Positions 43,173-53,066 of a DNA stretch of 64,000 nucleotides are shown one piece after another. The notes below the pieces were generated by a model. It made no database searches and was not told the origin of the DNA. It saw only the letters and a program-made list of their open reading frames with translations. The stretch is taken from NCBI GenBank assembly GCA_965247035.1, contig CBDFGJ010000001.1, forward strand, positions 868,001 to 932,000. The letters are read 5' to 3'. A program made the translations under genes and the position numbers. The stretch's first letter is position 1; every line of letters begins with the position of its first letter. Origin of the DNA: Azophilus sp965247035. Lineage in GTDB: Bacteria; Pseudomonadota; Gammaproteobacteria; Pseudomonadales; Azotimanducaceae.

Positions 43173-43715
43173 CGATCCTCCTTCAAATGGGCCTGACTTG
43201 GTGGGCAGGCATTGTGGCGCAAAGGTAGTGCAATGCGCAAATTTGCCCGCTAAGACTGTTGCAAAATCACGACTGACCTTCAAGGCGGGGCCATGAACCT
43301 GATGCAAGCGGCCAACGCGAACAGGCATCCAACCCAAACATTGCACCTGCTTGGCAGGGGAAGCGCTATCACAGATAGCCAAGAATGCAGATTGCTTCAA
43401 CTCGGATCGCCAAGGCAATTCCTAAATAGAGTTTTCTTAGAAAATATAACACATTGATTTCAATAGAAAATACGGCAATTATTGGTATAATAATGCACGA
43501 AAAACAGGCCACACCCCGGAAAAAGGCATGCCCCTACGACTCAAGCGTGGAGTCACCGCCATCTCTCCCTAGCGGAATTTGACTGGCCCTTAGGGCCGCC
43601 CCCCAAAGGCGATTGTTCAATCTATTGTTTTTAAATTAGAAATTTGACAACAAGGCCGCGGTTGGGGCATCGCCATGGCCCAAAGAGAGCCTCCTTTCGC
43701 TATGATAGGTGCGCA
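43173..43715. other. Long divergent intergenic region
   Basis: No gene is seen in 543 bases between the molybdenum hydroxylase operon and pepQ. The stretch 43420-43500 is AT-rich and holds a plus-strand TATAAT (43486-43491) without a matching -35. A GGCCC-tta-GGGCC hairpin lies near 43584-43597. It probably holds both promoters. Confidence 0.4.
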
Positions 43716-45050
43716 ATGGACGACTTCTGCTGGCAACACTACCCCGACCATTTGGATGCGGTGGCGGCGCAATGGGAGCAAGCCCTCGTGGCAAGCGGCC
43801 ATGACGCAGTCATAGTCGCCGCCGGGCGGGCGCGCATGCATCTGTTTGACGATTTGGAAGCGCCCTTTCGGCCCAACCCCCATTTCGCCCTGTGGTTCCC
43901 CCACCCGCAATGCGAAGGCGCGGCGCTGCTTTTCGCGCCCCCGCACCGGCCCAAGCTCCACCTATTGACGAGCGAGGACTATTGGCATCTGCCGCCCACC
44001 ATACCTAATTGGGCCGCAGAGCACTTCGACCTGTGCTTGTTTGACGATGGCAAGCAGCTTGAGCAGGCCTTGCAGACGGAGCTCAATAAGCGCCAGGTGG
44101 CCTTCATCGGCGAGCAAGCGCCATCGCAACCGGCAACGCCGCACAATCCAACCCTGTTGATTAACCATCTGCACTACCGGCGCGCCTGGAAGACCGATTT
44201 CGAAGTCGCCTGCTTAAGCCACGCCAGCACTTTGGGAGTTGCCGGCCACCTGGCCGCACGAGCCGCCTATTTCTCCAGCGGCAGCGAATTCGACATCTTG
44301 GGCGCCTATCTTCGAGCCTCGGGCCAGACGGAGCGGGACCTGCCCTACCCTTGCATCATCGGCCTAGACGAGCACGCCGCGATCCTGCACTACCAGCACT
44401 ACGAGCGCCATCGACCAGCCGGCAGCAAGAGCCTGCTCATCGACGCCGGCGCCAGCCATTGCGGGTACGGGTCCGACATCACCAGAACCTGGCCCAGCCA
44501 AGTCAACGGTGGCTTTGCCGAACTCATCGAAGCAATGGATGAACAACAGCGCGGGTTGATTGACGGCATCAAGCCGGGGCTTGACTTCGTTGACCTACAC
44601 TTGGCCATGCACCGGCGCGTTTGCACGTTGCTGAAACGCTTTGAATTAGTGAAGTGCAGCGCCGACGCCGCCTTCGAGCAAGGCTTTGCGCAAACCTTCA
44701 TGCCGCATGGGTTGGGCCATCTGCTCGGTCTGCAAACCCATGACGTTGGCGGTCGCCAAATTGCTCCCGAGGGTGGCGAAAGGCTGCCGCCCGGGGGTCA
44801 CGACGCCCTGCGCCTGACTCGAAGGGTCGATCCCGGCATGGTTGTCACCATTGAGCCGGGCCTTTACTTCATCCCCGTTCTGCTTCAGGCGTTGCGCGCC
44901 GAAGCCAAGGCGCAGGAGTTGAACTGGCCAAAAATCGAAGCTTGGACAGCCTACGGCGGCGTCAGAATTGAAGACAACGTGCTGGTGACGGACCAAGGAA
45001 CGCGCAACCTCACCCGCGAGGCGTTCGCCTCGGTCGAGGCGGCTTGCTAA
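43716..45050 (+). CDS. pepQ: Xaa-Pro dipeptidase
   Basis: The 444-residue pita-bread metallopeptidase cleaves X-Pro dipeptides. Metal ligands are visible in order: Asp in LLIDAGASHCGYGSDIT (two), His in PHGLGHLLGLQTHDVGG, Glu in TIEPGLYF, and Glu in GGVRIEDN. Length equals E. coli PepQ. The ATG at 43716 begins MDDFCWQHYP; 24 further upstream codons are open. It is followed after 9 bp by a dipeptidyl peptidase, consistent with a proline-peptide degradation operon. Confidence 0.94.
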   Translation: MDDFCWQHYPDHLDAVAAQWEQALVASGHDAVIVAAGRARMHLFDDLEAPFRPNPHFALWFPHPQCEGAALLFAPPHRPKLHLLTSEDYWHLPPTIPNWAAEHFDLCLFDDGKQLEQALQTELNKRQVAFIGEQAPSQPATPHNPTLLINHLHYRRAWKTDFEVACLSHASTLGVAGHLAARAAYFSSGSEFDILGAYLRASGQTERDLPYPCIIGLDEHAAILHYQHYERHRPAGSKSLLIDAGASHCGYGSDITRTWPSQVNGGFAELIEAMDEQQRGLIDGIKPGLDFVDLHLAMHRRVCTLLKRFELVKCSADAAFEQGFAQTFMPHGLGHLLGLQTHDVGGRQIAPEGGERLPPGGHDALRLTRRVDPGMVVTIEPGLYFIPVLLQALRAEAKAQELNWPKIEAWTAYGGVRIEDNVLVTDQGTRNLTREAFASVEAAC

Positions 45051-45059
45051 GCTCAAGTT

Positions 45060-47177
45060 GTGGCCAAACTCACCGTCGAGCGCCTGTTCAGCGGCCCACC
45101 CCTGTTCGCCGCCACGCCACACAACTTGCAAGTGTCGCCCAAGGCTGACTGCCTAACGTTCCTGCAAAGCGCCACCGATGATCTCGAGGGCATGGACCTG
45201 TGGCGTCTGAACTTGGCGACCGGCCGCTTGGAATGCTGGGTCAAGGGGGCGCAGCTGGCCGCTAACGGCCAGCCAACCGCCGCTGAAAAAGAGGCGATGG
45301 AGCGCCGTCGCCAATTCGCCGGCGGCATCTCCAATCACCAATGGCACCCGGACGGCAACCGCATCCTGCTCACCGCCTCCGGTGCTGCTTGGCTGCTCGA
45401 CTCAGCCACTGGGCGGCTACGCCAAGCAACGCCTGAGGGTCGGCGCTGCACCGACATCAAGCTTTCGCCAACAGGCCGGTGGATCAGTTACGTAGCCGAA
45501 GGCAACTTTCACATTCGGCGCTTGGAGGACGGCTTTGAGCGCATCGTCGCCGCCTCGGAGGACGCCAACATCAGCTTTGGCATCGCCGATTTTCTGGCGC
45601 AGGAGGAATTGCATAGATTTGATGGCCACTGGTGGCAAAATCAGGACCGATGGATCGCCTTCACCAAGGTGGACCTGTCCCCGGTCAAGCCCACCGAGCG
45701 CTATGAAGCCGACGCCGATGGTCTCACCATCGTTGAGCAGCGCTATCCCTTTGCCGGCGAAGCGAATCCCGTTTCAACCTTGGCCCTCTACGACGTTGAA
45801 GACGACAACATCCAGTGGGTTCCCTTCTGCACAGAGACCAATGACTACCTCGCCCGGGTGGGCTTCGTGGATGAAGGTCTAGCCGTGCAAATCCTAAACC
45901 GCGCCCAAAGCCATCTGCGCTTGAACCTGTATTCCTTGCCCGAACTAGGCCGTCACACGCTGCTTGAGGAATCCTCAAGCACTTGGATCAATCTGCACGA
46001 CAATTTGAAGGCCATTGACAAGGACGATTATCTCTGGACCTCGGAAAGGGATGGCGCCAGCCACCTCTATCGCTACCGCGACGGCCAGTGCAGTCAGTTG
46101 ACGCGGGGCCTCGGGCGCGTCAACCGCATCCTCAGCGCCAACAATCAGCACGCCTTGATCTCCGGCTGGTTTGAGACCCCCACGCAGCAGCACCTATACC
46201 GCATCGACTTGGCATCAAGCGGGCGCGAACGCTTAAGCGAACCCGGCTGGCACGAATTGAGCGCGGCGGACAACGGCGAATGGCTCTTCGACCATTTCTC
46301 CAGTCTCGACCGCGCCGGTGAAATCCGCTTCGGTCAACCCGGCAAGCCCATGCAAACCCTGTTCGACCTGTCGGTGAAACGGCTTCATCCCTACCACTCC
46401 TACCAATCCGAGCATGTTCAGCCGGAACTCGGCGTCCTGTGCAGCGAAGATGGGCAAGAGCTGCACTACCGTCTGACCAAGCCGAAGGTGGTTGCCGACC
46501 CGGTTCCCTTGGTGGTTCAGGTTTACGGCGGCCCCGGCGTGCAGCGTGTGCGCAATGACTGGCCGCCGCTGCTGCTGCAATTATTCGCCGCCAAGGGATT
46601 TGGCCTGTTGGAGTTGGACAACCGAGGCAGCAGCAATCGGAACCGGGCATTCGAAGCGTCCATTCATCAGCGCTTGGGCGATGCGGAAGTACGCGACCAA
46701 GTGCGGGGGGCGGAGTTCGCCGCTGCCCTGCCTTGGGTGGACGAGCGGCGCATCGGCGTATTCGGCCACAGCTACGGCGGCTACATGGCGCTAATGTGCT
46801 TAGCTCGCGCCCCGGAGTTGTTCCAAGCGGGCGTGGCGGTGGCGCCAGTGGCCGATTGGACGCTGTACGACAGCTGCTACACTGAGCGTTATCTTGGCCT
46901 TCCGGCGACCAACCCCGAAGGCTATGAGGCAAGCGCCGTTTTTCCCTATCTCAATGGCATTAAAGGTAAACTGTTGCTCATGCACGGAATGTCTGACGAC
47001 AACGTGGTGTTCACCCATTCGATGCGGTTGATGGAGGCGCTGCAAAAGCGCAACAAGCCGTTCGAATTGATGACCTACCCCGGGGCGAAGCACGCCATGC
47101 AGCAAAAACACGTAGCCATCCACCGCTTCAACTTGATTATGGATTTCTTTTGGAGGCATCTATGCAATTCAGCCTGA
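45060..47177 (+). CDS. S9-family dipeptidyl peptidase IV-like
   Basis: The 705-residue protein has an N-terminal beta-propeller (DPPIV_N, residues about 70-430) with the double-Glu SFGIADFLAQEEL motif that binds the substrate N-terminus, and a C-terminal alpha/beta hydrolase domain. The catalytic Ser is in GHSYGGY, Asp in GMSDDNV and His in AKHAM. It removes N-terminal X-Pro or X-Ala dipeptides. No signal peptide is evident. Start is GTG, 9 bp after pepQ. Confidence 0.93.
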   Translation: MAKLTVERLFSGPPLFAATPHNLQVSPKADCLTFLQSATDDLEGMDLWRLNLATGRLECWVKGAQLAANGQPTAAEKEAMERRRQFAGGISNHQWHPDGNRILLTASGAAWLLDSATGRLRQATPEGRRCTDIKLSPTGRWISYVAEGNFHIRRLEDGFERIVAASEDANISFGIADFLAQEELHRFDGHWWQNQDRWIAFTKVDLSPVKPTERYEADADGLTIVEQRYPFAGEANPVSTLALYDVEDDNIQWVPFCTETNDYLARVGFVDEGLAVQILNRAQSHLRLNLYSLPELGRHTLLEESSSTWINLHDNLKAIDKDDYLWTSERDGASHLYRYRDGQCSQLTRGLGRVNRILSANNQHALISGWFETPTQQHLYRIDLASSGRERLSEPGWHELSAADNGEWLFDHFSSLDRAGEIRFGQPGKPMQTLFDLSVKRLHPYHSYQSEHVQPELGVLCSEDGQELHYRLTKPKVVADPVPLVVQVYGGPGVQRVRNDWPPLLLQLFAAKGFGLLELDNRGSSNRNRAFEASIHQRLGDAEVRDQVRGAEFAAALPWVDERRIGVFGHSYGGYMALMCLARAPELFQAGVAVAPVADWTLYDSCYTERYLGLPATNPEGYEASAVFPYLNGIKGKLLLMHGMSDDNVVFTHSMRLMEALQKRNKPFELMTYPGAKHAMQQKHVAIHRFNLIMDFFWRHLCNSA

Positions 47178-47626
47178 GACCAGCCCGTACGGACGATCAA
47201 AAGACCATCGTGGAGTTCAATCTCGCCATGGCGTGGGAAAGTGAGGGCAAGGAGTTGAACCAACAGGTGTTGGCGGCCGGCGTCGCCGCCGTGCTGGCCG
47301 ACCCGGACAAAGGCTTCTATCTAATGGCCGAAGGTGATGGCCGTCCGGCCGGGTCCCTAATGGTCACCTATGAGTGGAGCGACTGGCGCAACGGGTGTTT
47401 TTGGTGGATTCAAAGCGTCTATTCAGCACCCAACTTCCGCCGCCAAGGCGTTTACAGCCTGATGCACGACTGGGTGCGGCAAGCGGCTCTGGCCGACGAT
47501 CAAGCCTGCGGCCTGCGCCTCTACGTCGAGAAGCGCAACTTCGGCGCTCAAGCGACCTACCGCAAGCTGGGCATGGTGCAGACCGACTACGACCTGTACC
47601 AAGAGGAGTTTCGCCGTGGCTTATGA
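47162..47626 (+). CDS. GNAT-family N-acetyltransferase
   Basis: The 154-residue protein has the GNAT fold with VYSAPNFRRQGVYSLMHD (acetyl-CoA binding, normally RxxGxG/A; here RRQGVY) and LRLYVEKRNFGAQATYRKLGM. The start ATG 47162 has GGAGG 5 bases upstream and overlaps the peptidase gene by 16 bp, implying translational coupling. The target is unknown. Confidence 0.9.
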   Translation: MQFSLRPARTDDQKTIVEFNLAMAWESEGKELNQQVLAAGVAAVLADPDKGFYLMAEGDGRPAGSLMVTYEWSDWRNGCFWWIQSVYSAPNFRRQGVYSLMHDWVRQAALADDQACGLRLYVEKRNFGAQATYRKLGMVQTDYDLYQEEFRRGL

Positions 47627-47651
47627 CCGGCAAAGCTAGTGACCATCACAG

Positions 47652-48044
47652 CTAAAGGGTTTGGGTTCCCAAATCGGAACCGGAAAAGCTGGCCAGCAAA
47701 CCTTCGATGCGCACCTGCAAGGGGCTGTTCGGCTCATTGAACTGAACGCCAATTCCAGTGGTCCACTGGCCTTCAGCGCCATGTGGCGTGATCCAAACCA
47801 CTTTGCCGGCAACAGGAATGCGGGCAGCTTCACCCATCAGCGTCAGCAGCAGGAACACCTCTTGGCCTAGAGCGAATGTTTGCGAGGTCGGAACAAAGAG
47901 GCCGCCGTTGCGAATGAAAGGCATATAGGCCGCCTGCAACAGCGCTTTGTCCTTAATCACCAAGGAAAGAATGCCCCTGCCCGCTTGATCGGAGCTCACC
48001 ACACTGTCTGCCTTTAGTTGGGATGATCCCGCCATCATCCGCAA
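47652..48044 (-). CDS. pilZ: Type IV pilus regulator PilZ
   Basis: The 130-residue protein closely matches PilZ: ILSLVIKDK, LLQAAYMPFIRNGGLFVPT, LGQEVFLLLTLM, IPVAGKVVWITP and GIGVQFN. Like P. aeruginosa PilZ it lacks the RxxxR and D/NxSxxG motifs for cyclic di-GMP binding. It normally follows holB directly. Here about 600 bp of IS-derived DNA separates them, and the first ~20 residues look altered, so its native start may be lost. Confidence 0.9.
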   Translation of the reverse strand: MRMMAGSSQLKADSVVSSDQAGRGILSLVIKDKALLQAAYMPFIRNGGLFVPTSQTFALGQEVFLLLTLMGEAARIPVAGKVVWITPHGAEGQWTTGIGVQFNEPNSPLQVRIEGLLASFSGSDLGTQTL

Positions 48045-48065
48045 TGCAGCGGCATCTACAAGGGG

Positions 48066-48600
48066 CGCATTCGGAATTTGCTGTAGGAGATCGGCGCGAT
48101 GAGCCCGAAAGAGAGCTTGTCGGCGAATTCGGCCGGTGTACGGGCTCAGTACATTTCGGAATTTTTTCGGTCAGGCAGCCAGAGAGCTTGCGCGGAAATT
48201 CGGCCGGAGTCAACAAGCCGAGGGCATGGTGGGGCCGGACGTTGTGGTGGTCGAGGAGAGACCCCTCCAGAGCTCGGTTCACTTCGCCGGAGGTCGCCGG
48301 ACCATATAACCCGACCGCAGGGTGCGGTTGCTGCGCTCGACGCTGCCGTGACTGTCGGGGCGGGGGGTGGGAGGACAGGGGGATGCCGGCGTCGCGGCAG
48401 GCGGTTTCGAATTCCTGCATGAACTCGGACCTCGCCGACCGTCCTGCCCACGCGCTGCTAGTCGATCAGGGCCTCAACCTGGCGCGCAACGTTGTCCTGC
48501 GCCAACCGCTCCGAAATCAGGACCGTGAAAAATCCATCCAGCCGCTCCCATGCCCGGACATTCCCATCAATGGAAATGAATCACGCCGCAAGACCGGCGG
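48066..48600 (-). mobile_element. Degenerate insertion sequence remnant (transposase C-terminus and end, R3)
   Basis: On the minus strand, SEFMQEFETACRDAGIPL is the start of the last catalytic segment of an integrase-core (IS481/IS3-like) transposase, followed by a scrambled stretch and HNVRPHHALGLLTPAEF, its usual C-terminus. The normal stop is lost by a small deletion and the frame runs on to 47953. The end sequence TGTACGGGCTCAGTACATTTC starts at 48137, and a second partial copy of the end lies at 48070-48136, so two copies were nested or tandem. The transposase is non-functional. Confidence 0.7.
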
Positions 48601-48646
48601 CTAGGGCAATCAGCGGGATTTCGCAACAGTCTTGACAGGGAAAGGC

Positions 48647-49516
48647 TTACCGGTCGCTGCCCGCCATGTCGCGCCAACGATGGCATAGCCTCTCCATCCA
48701 GAGCCGCAGGTTGACGCTGCTCGATAGGGAGACCTGCAAATGAAACCACATCAATTCGTCCAAAAAGGCGAAGGTTGCCCGGTCAGCACCGGTGCTCAAT
48801 GGGGACGCACAGCCAGTCATTGCGGCCAAGAGACAGCGCATCCAGCGGGCGCTCAACCGCACCGGGTCCAAACCGAGCAACTCATCTAGCACCTGCTTTT
48901 GCCGCTCGGGATCCCTCGACCTCAACTCAGCCAAAACCTGCACCATAGGGCGCTCCCCATCAGCCGCGCCAGCCGCCGCTAAAAGAGGAGCGCCATCGTA
49001 GTCATCAAGCAGGCTTTGCGCCTTGCCATCAGTCAACCAAGCCCGAGCGGCGGCCACATCTCGACTAACGATGACCTTCTGACAACGGCTGCGAATGGTG
49101 GCCGGCAGAGCGCCGGCGCGATGGCTGGTCAAAATCAAGTGGGTGTCCCTTGGCGGCTCCTCCAAAAACTTCAACAAGGCATTGGCGGCATTTATGTTCA
49201 TGCAGTCGGCGTCTTCGACCACCATGGCCTTGGCGGCAGCCATTTGCGGCGCGCCTTGGCCAAATTCGCAAAGACGCCTGACGGCATCAACGGGGATCAC
49301 GCTCCGCTCCGGGGCAACCCAACGAAAGTCCGGGTGCGCCAGTCGCCGCGCATCGACGGACCGCCCATAATCAAGTATTTCCAAAGCCAACCAATTGCCG
49401 AGTTCGGTAGCGCCCCAACCCGGATAGCTGCTCACAAGCAAGGCGTGCGGCAGCCGCCCTGAGCGATGCGCTATGCTCAAGCTGGCCTTGCTCGGCTGAT
49501 GCCAAGGCAAATCCAT
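48647..49516 (-). CDS. holB: DNA polymerase III delta' subunit
   Basis: The 289-residue clamp-loader subunit begins LPWHQPSKASLS, has LPHALLVSSYPGWGATELG (a degenerate P-loop typical of delta'), AMVVEDADCMN, NALLKFLEEPP and LILTSHRAGALPATIRSRCQ (SRC motif). The usual zinc-binding cysteines of delta' are not obvious. It overlaps tmk by one base (TGATG). Confidence 0.93.
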   Translation of the reverse strand: MDLPWHQPSKASLSIAHRSGRLPHALLVSSYPGWGATELGNWLALEILDYGRSVDARRLAHPDFRWVAPERSVIPVDAVRRLCEFGQGAPQMAAAKAMVVEDADCMNINAANALLKFLEEPPRDTHLILTSHRAGALPATIRSRCQKVIVSRDVAAARAWLTDGKAQSLLDDYDGAPLLAAAGAADGERPMVQVLAELRSRDPERQKQVLDELLGLDPVRLSARWMRCLLAAMTGCASPLSTGADRATFAFLDELMWFHLQVSLSSSVNLRLWMERLCHRWRDMAGSDR

Positions 49517-50145
49517 CAGCCCTCCCTCGCCGTCGCCAAAAGCGGGCCCAAAACATCGGCAATGGCGGCTCGCACATCAGCTTGGGCAGCGTCCCCTCTC
49601 ACAACGACAAAGCGGTTGCGCCGCTGCGCTAGGGCCAAGTAACTTTCACGCACACGGGTGAAGAACGCCGCTGTTTTCCGTTCGAAGCGGTCTGCGGAAC
49701 GGCCCACCAAGCGTTCCGCAACCAGCTCTACAGGAGCGTCTAGAAAGATCGTTAAATCCGGCTGCAAGCCACCCTGCACCAACTGCTCCAACTGCGCAAT
49801 GGTCGCTGCACTCACGCCACGCCCACCGCCCTGGTAGGCGTAGGTGGCGTCGGTGAAACGCTCACATACCACCCACAGGCCGGCCTTGAGCGCCGGATGA
49901 ATCACCGTCTCAAGATGTTGGCTTCGAGCGGCAAAGATGAGCAGCAATTCAGCCGTGGCTGCTATGGGTTCTTTGCTGGGGGTCAACACCAGCTTTCTGA
50001 TTGCTTCGGCCAACGGCGTCCCGCCGGGCTCGCGGGTGGCGACGAATTCAACCCCGGCCTCCCCGAGCAGGGCTCGAACGCCAGCCATCTGCGTGGACTT
50101 GCCGACACCATCAAGGCCTTCCAGAGTGATGAATTTACCTGCCAT
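49516..50145 (-). CDS. tmk: Thymidylate kinase
   Basis: The 209-residue enzyme phosphorylates dTMP to dTDP. Walker A is LEGLDGVGKST, followed by the DR(Y/H)-equivalent TREPGGTPLAE and CERFTDATYAYQGGGRG with the lid. I chose ATG 50145 (MAGKFITLEG); 12 codons more are open. It lies in the conserved mltG-tmk-holB order. Confidence 0.96.
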   Translation of the reverse strand: MAGKFITLEGLDGVGKSTQMAGVRALLGEAGVEFVATREPGGTPLAEAIRKLVLTPSKEPIAATAELLLIFAARSQHLETVIHPALKAGLWVVCERFTDATYAYQGGGRGVSAATIAQLEQLVQGGLQPDLTIFLDAPVELVAERLVGRSADRFERKTAAFFTRVRESYLALAQRRNRFVVVRGDAAQADVRAAIADVLGPLLATAREG

Positions 50146-50389
50146 AATCGCTGGACTCAGCCCTTGGAATTCTGGATTCAACCACTTGCCAAGGTTCCTT
50201 AAACCAAGTGTGCACCATTTGGCCTAGGGATAGCGACGAACTCAACACCGCGTCACGAAGCAGGGGTTGGACGCCCTTAATCCGCCTGCGTTAGCCCCTC
50301 CTCTGTTTGCCGGCGCCATCCATGCCCACTAAAGCGATGCATTCGCCTTCAACAACCACGAAAGCTCATCTCCGCAACACGAGGGCCAT

Positions 50390-51520
50390 CTATCTGTTGA
50401 ACTGATGTCGCCGAACCGCCGCATTGTGCTCCGCCAAGGTTTCCGAGAACTTCGTGGAGCCATCGCCCCGAGCCACAAAGTACAGGTACGGCGCACCGCT
50501 CGGCGCCACCACCGCCATAAGCGCCTGCTGGCTTGGCAGGGCGATCGGCGTGGGCGGTAGCCCCTTGTGTACATAGGTATTGTAGGGTGTGGGCTGGCGT
50601 AATTGGCGCCGCGTGATGTCGCCGTCAAATTCATCACCTAAACCGTAGATGACCGTTGGGTCCATTTGCAGCCGCATGTTCCGGCGCAGCCGAGCCGCCA
50701 ATACTTGGCTCACATGGCGCCGGTCTTCGGCGCGGCTGGTTTCCTTTTCAATCAACGAAGCGGCGATCAGCACTTCGTAAGGCGTCTGATAAGGCAGGTC
50801 CAGTACCCGCATCAGCCAAGCCCGCTCCAGTTCCACCACCATCTTGGCATGGGCGCGCAGGAGCAGGGAGCGATCCTGCTCGCCAGCAGTGTAGTGGTAG
50901 GTCTCCGGGAAAAACCAGCCCTCTGCATGGTCAAGGATGACGCCCTCGTTTCCGCTGCGCCATCCTGAAGCGCTGCGGCCGGTTAACGCCTGCCCCGGTC
51001 TGATGGCAGCATCCTCCACCCCAACCCGCAGACCGAGGTTCGCCAGCAAAGTCTCAGCAGTGGCACCATCTAGGGTCCATTCCAGATTTGACTCAGTGCG
51101 CAAGGCCAACAGCACATCCTTGATACGAACGCCCTCGGCAATTCTGAACTCATGGCGCACCACATCTCCGGCAACAAAGCTCGCCATGAGTTCACCAAGG
51201 GATTGGCCGGGAACCACGGCGTATTCACCCGCCTTCAGCGCCCGAGCTTCACCCCTGACCCGCATCGCCCAAGGCAACAGGCATTCGTGACGCACCAAGC
51301 CAGCCTTCCTAAGCTTATGGGCGACGATCGAGACCGTGGCGCCGGGCTCAATGGTCAGGGTGATGGGTCGGGCCACCGACAAGGGCCGCTCCCACCAATT
51401 GACAGCCCACCAAGCCGCAACAATGAACAGGATAGCCGCAATGATGAAGGCGGCGAAAAGAAGCGTTGCGGTTAAGCGGCCCATGCGGGGACGCCAGCCG
51501 CCCTGTGCGGACCGCTCCAT
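50390..51520 (-). CDS. mltG: Endolytic transglycosylase MltG
   Basis: The protein of about 376 residues has one N-terminal membrane helix (LLFAAFIIAAILFIVAAWW) and a YceG domain with a LysM-like part (ITLEPGATVSIVAHKLRKAG) and the catalytic Glu in AASLIEKET. It cleaves nascent peptidoglycan glycan strands. The start is ambiguous because a 42-bp segment around it is duplicated 75 bp upstream in frame: ATGs occur at 51559, 51520 and 51484. None has a good ribosome binding site. Confidence 0.92.
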   Translation of the reverse strand: MERSAQGGWRPRMGRLTATLLFAAFIIAAILFIVAAWWAVNWWERPLSVARPITLTIEPGATVSIVAHKLRKAGLVRHECLLPWAMRVRGEARALKAGEYAVVPGQSLGELMASFVAGDVVRHEFRIAEGVRIKDVLLALRTESNLEWTLDGATAETLLANLGLRVGVEDAAIRPGQALTGRSASGWRSGNEGVILDHAEGWFFPETYHYTAGEQDRSLLLRAHAKMVVELERAWLMRVLDLPYQTPYEVLIAASLIEKETSRAEDRRHVSQVLAARLRRNMRLQMDPTVIYGLGDEFDGDITRRQLRQPTPYNTYVHKGLPPTPIALPSQQALMAVVAPSGAPYLYFVARGDGSTKFSETLAEHNAAVRRHQFNR

Positions 51521-51597
51521 CGGCAGGGCGTCAGAGGTGCTCCCGAATAAGCACCCCATGCGGGGACGCCAGCCGCCCTATGCGGAACTCTCCATCG
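51481..51597 (-). repeat. In-frame tandem duplication at the mltG start
   Basis: Bases 51481-51522 and 51556-51597 match at 39 of 42 positions, with a perfect 24-bp core, and are offset by 75 bp (25 codons). The inner copy encodes MERSAQGGWRPRMG; the outer copy encodes MESSA, then an amber TAG (51578-51580), then GGWRPRMG. Confidence 0.85.
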
Positions 51598-51709
51598 CCG
51601 TGGCCTAAAGGGCGCTCGCGAACGCTGCTAACGCCCTTTCCGGCCGGTCGGCGTGACTTCAAAGGAAGGAGAATGGACCGAAAGACGATGCAAACCAGTG
51701 CCTTGGCCA

Positions 51710-52945
51710 CTAGACAGCACCGAATATCAGCGTGCCATTGGTGCCGCCAAAGCCGAATGAATTGGTCAGGCCGGTACGCACACGCGCTTCGCGGGCGGTA
51801 TGGGGCACGTAGTCCAAATCGCATCCATCGCTTGGATTGTCTAGATTGATGGTGGGGGGACAAACTTGGTCACGTATCGCCATGATGGTGAAGATGGCCT
51901 CCACCGACCCGGCGGCGCCGAGCAGGTGCCCGGTCATCGACTTGGTGGAGCTGATAAGCACTCGCGTATCAGCGCCGAAGACCTCCTTGATCATCTTGGT
52001 TTCAGCGATATCCCCCAAAGGCGTTGAGGTGCCGTGGGCATTGATGTAGTCGATGTCCTCGGGATTCAGCTTCGCGTCGGCAAGCGCGTTGGTCATGCTG
52101 GCGATGCCGCCGGCGCCGTCCTCGCGCGGGGAAGTGATGTGGTTGGCATCGGCGCTCATGCCGAAGCCGAGCACTTCCGCATAGATTTTTGCCCGCCGGG
52201 CGCGGGCGCGCTCAAACTCCTCCAACACCAGCACTCCAGCGCCTTCGCCAAGCACGAAGCCATCTCGGTCCCGGTCCCAGGGGCGGCTGGCCGCTTGGGG
52301 ATCATCATTGCGCAGCGACAGCGCCTTCATGGTGGAAAAGGCCGCTACGGTAATCGGCGAGGAGCCGTATTCGGCACCGCCAACCACCATGACGTCGGCA
52401 TCTCCGTATTGAATCAACCGTGTGGCGATGCCGATGTTGTGGGTGCCCGTGGTGCAGGCCGTCACGACGGCGATGTTGGGGCCGGTGTAGCCCTGCATGA
52501 TGGACAGGTTGCCACCGATCATGTTGGCGACGCTGGCGGGCACGAAGAAAGGCGATACGCGCCGCGGCCCGCTGTTGACCAACGTGGAGTGGGTCTTTTC
52601 TATGGTGTGAATGCCGCCGATGCCGGAGCCTACGGCAATGCCGTAACGGTGGGCGTCTTCCGGGTGGGCCGGCAGTCCGGCATCTTCAATGGCCTGAACG
52701 CTGGCGGCAATGCCATATTGGATGAACTCGTCGCGACGACGCACCTCCTTGCGGTCCATGTAGCGTTCCGGATCAAAGTTCCAGACTTGACCGGCAAAGG
52801 TGACGGCGTAGCCAGTGGTGTCGAAGTGGTCAATGAGACCAATTCCGCTGTTGCCTGCCACGGCGTTGCGCCAAGCCTCAGCAAGGGTATTGCCGATGGG
52901 CGAAACCAAACCCAAGCCGGTGACCACGACCCTACGTTTCGTCAT
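51710..52945 (-). CDS. fabF: 3-oxoacyl-ACP synthase II
   Basis: The 411-residue condensing enzyme elongates acyl-ACP with malonyl-ACP. The Cys-His-His triad is visible: Cys in VTACTTGTHN, His in NAHGTSTPLGD and His in KSMTGHLLGAAG. The start VVVTGLGLVSPIGN is typical. It follows acpP on the same strand (121-bp gap); pabC, often between fabF and mltG, is absent. Confidence 0.97.
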   Translation of the reverse strand: MTKRRVVVTGLGLVSPIGNTLAEAWRNAVAGNSGIGLIDHFDTTGYAVTFAGQVWNFDPERYMDRKEVRRRDEFIQYGIAASVQAIEDAGLPAHPEDAHRYGIAVGSGIGGIHTIEKTHSTLVNSGPRRVSPFFVPASVANMIGGNLSIMQGYTGPNIAVVTACTTGTHNIGIATRLIQYGDADVMVVGGAEYGSSPITVAAFSTMKALSLRNDDPQAASRPWDRDRDGFVLGEGAGVLVLEEFERARARRAKIYAEVLGFGMSADANHITSPREDGAGGIASMTNALADAKLNPEDIDYINAHGTSTPLGDIAETKMIKEVFGADTRVLISSTKSMTGHLLGAAGSVEAIFTIMAIRDQVCPPTINLDNPSDGCDLDYVPHTAREARVRTGLTNSFGFGGTNGTLIFGAV

Positions 52946-53066
52946 ACGTTGGTTCCTCTACCCGATGCAGCCGCTTGCCTCAGCGGCCCTCAACGGCGGG
53001 AAAGATGCGCCTGTCTAATGGATCCGGACTTCCATTCAACGGCTCTATGCAATGCAGTAGCCTGAA

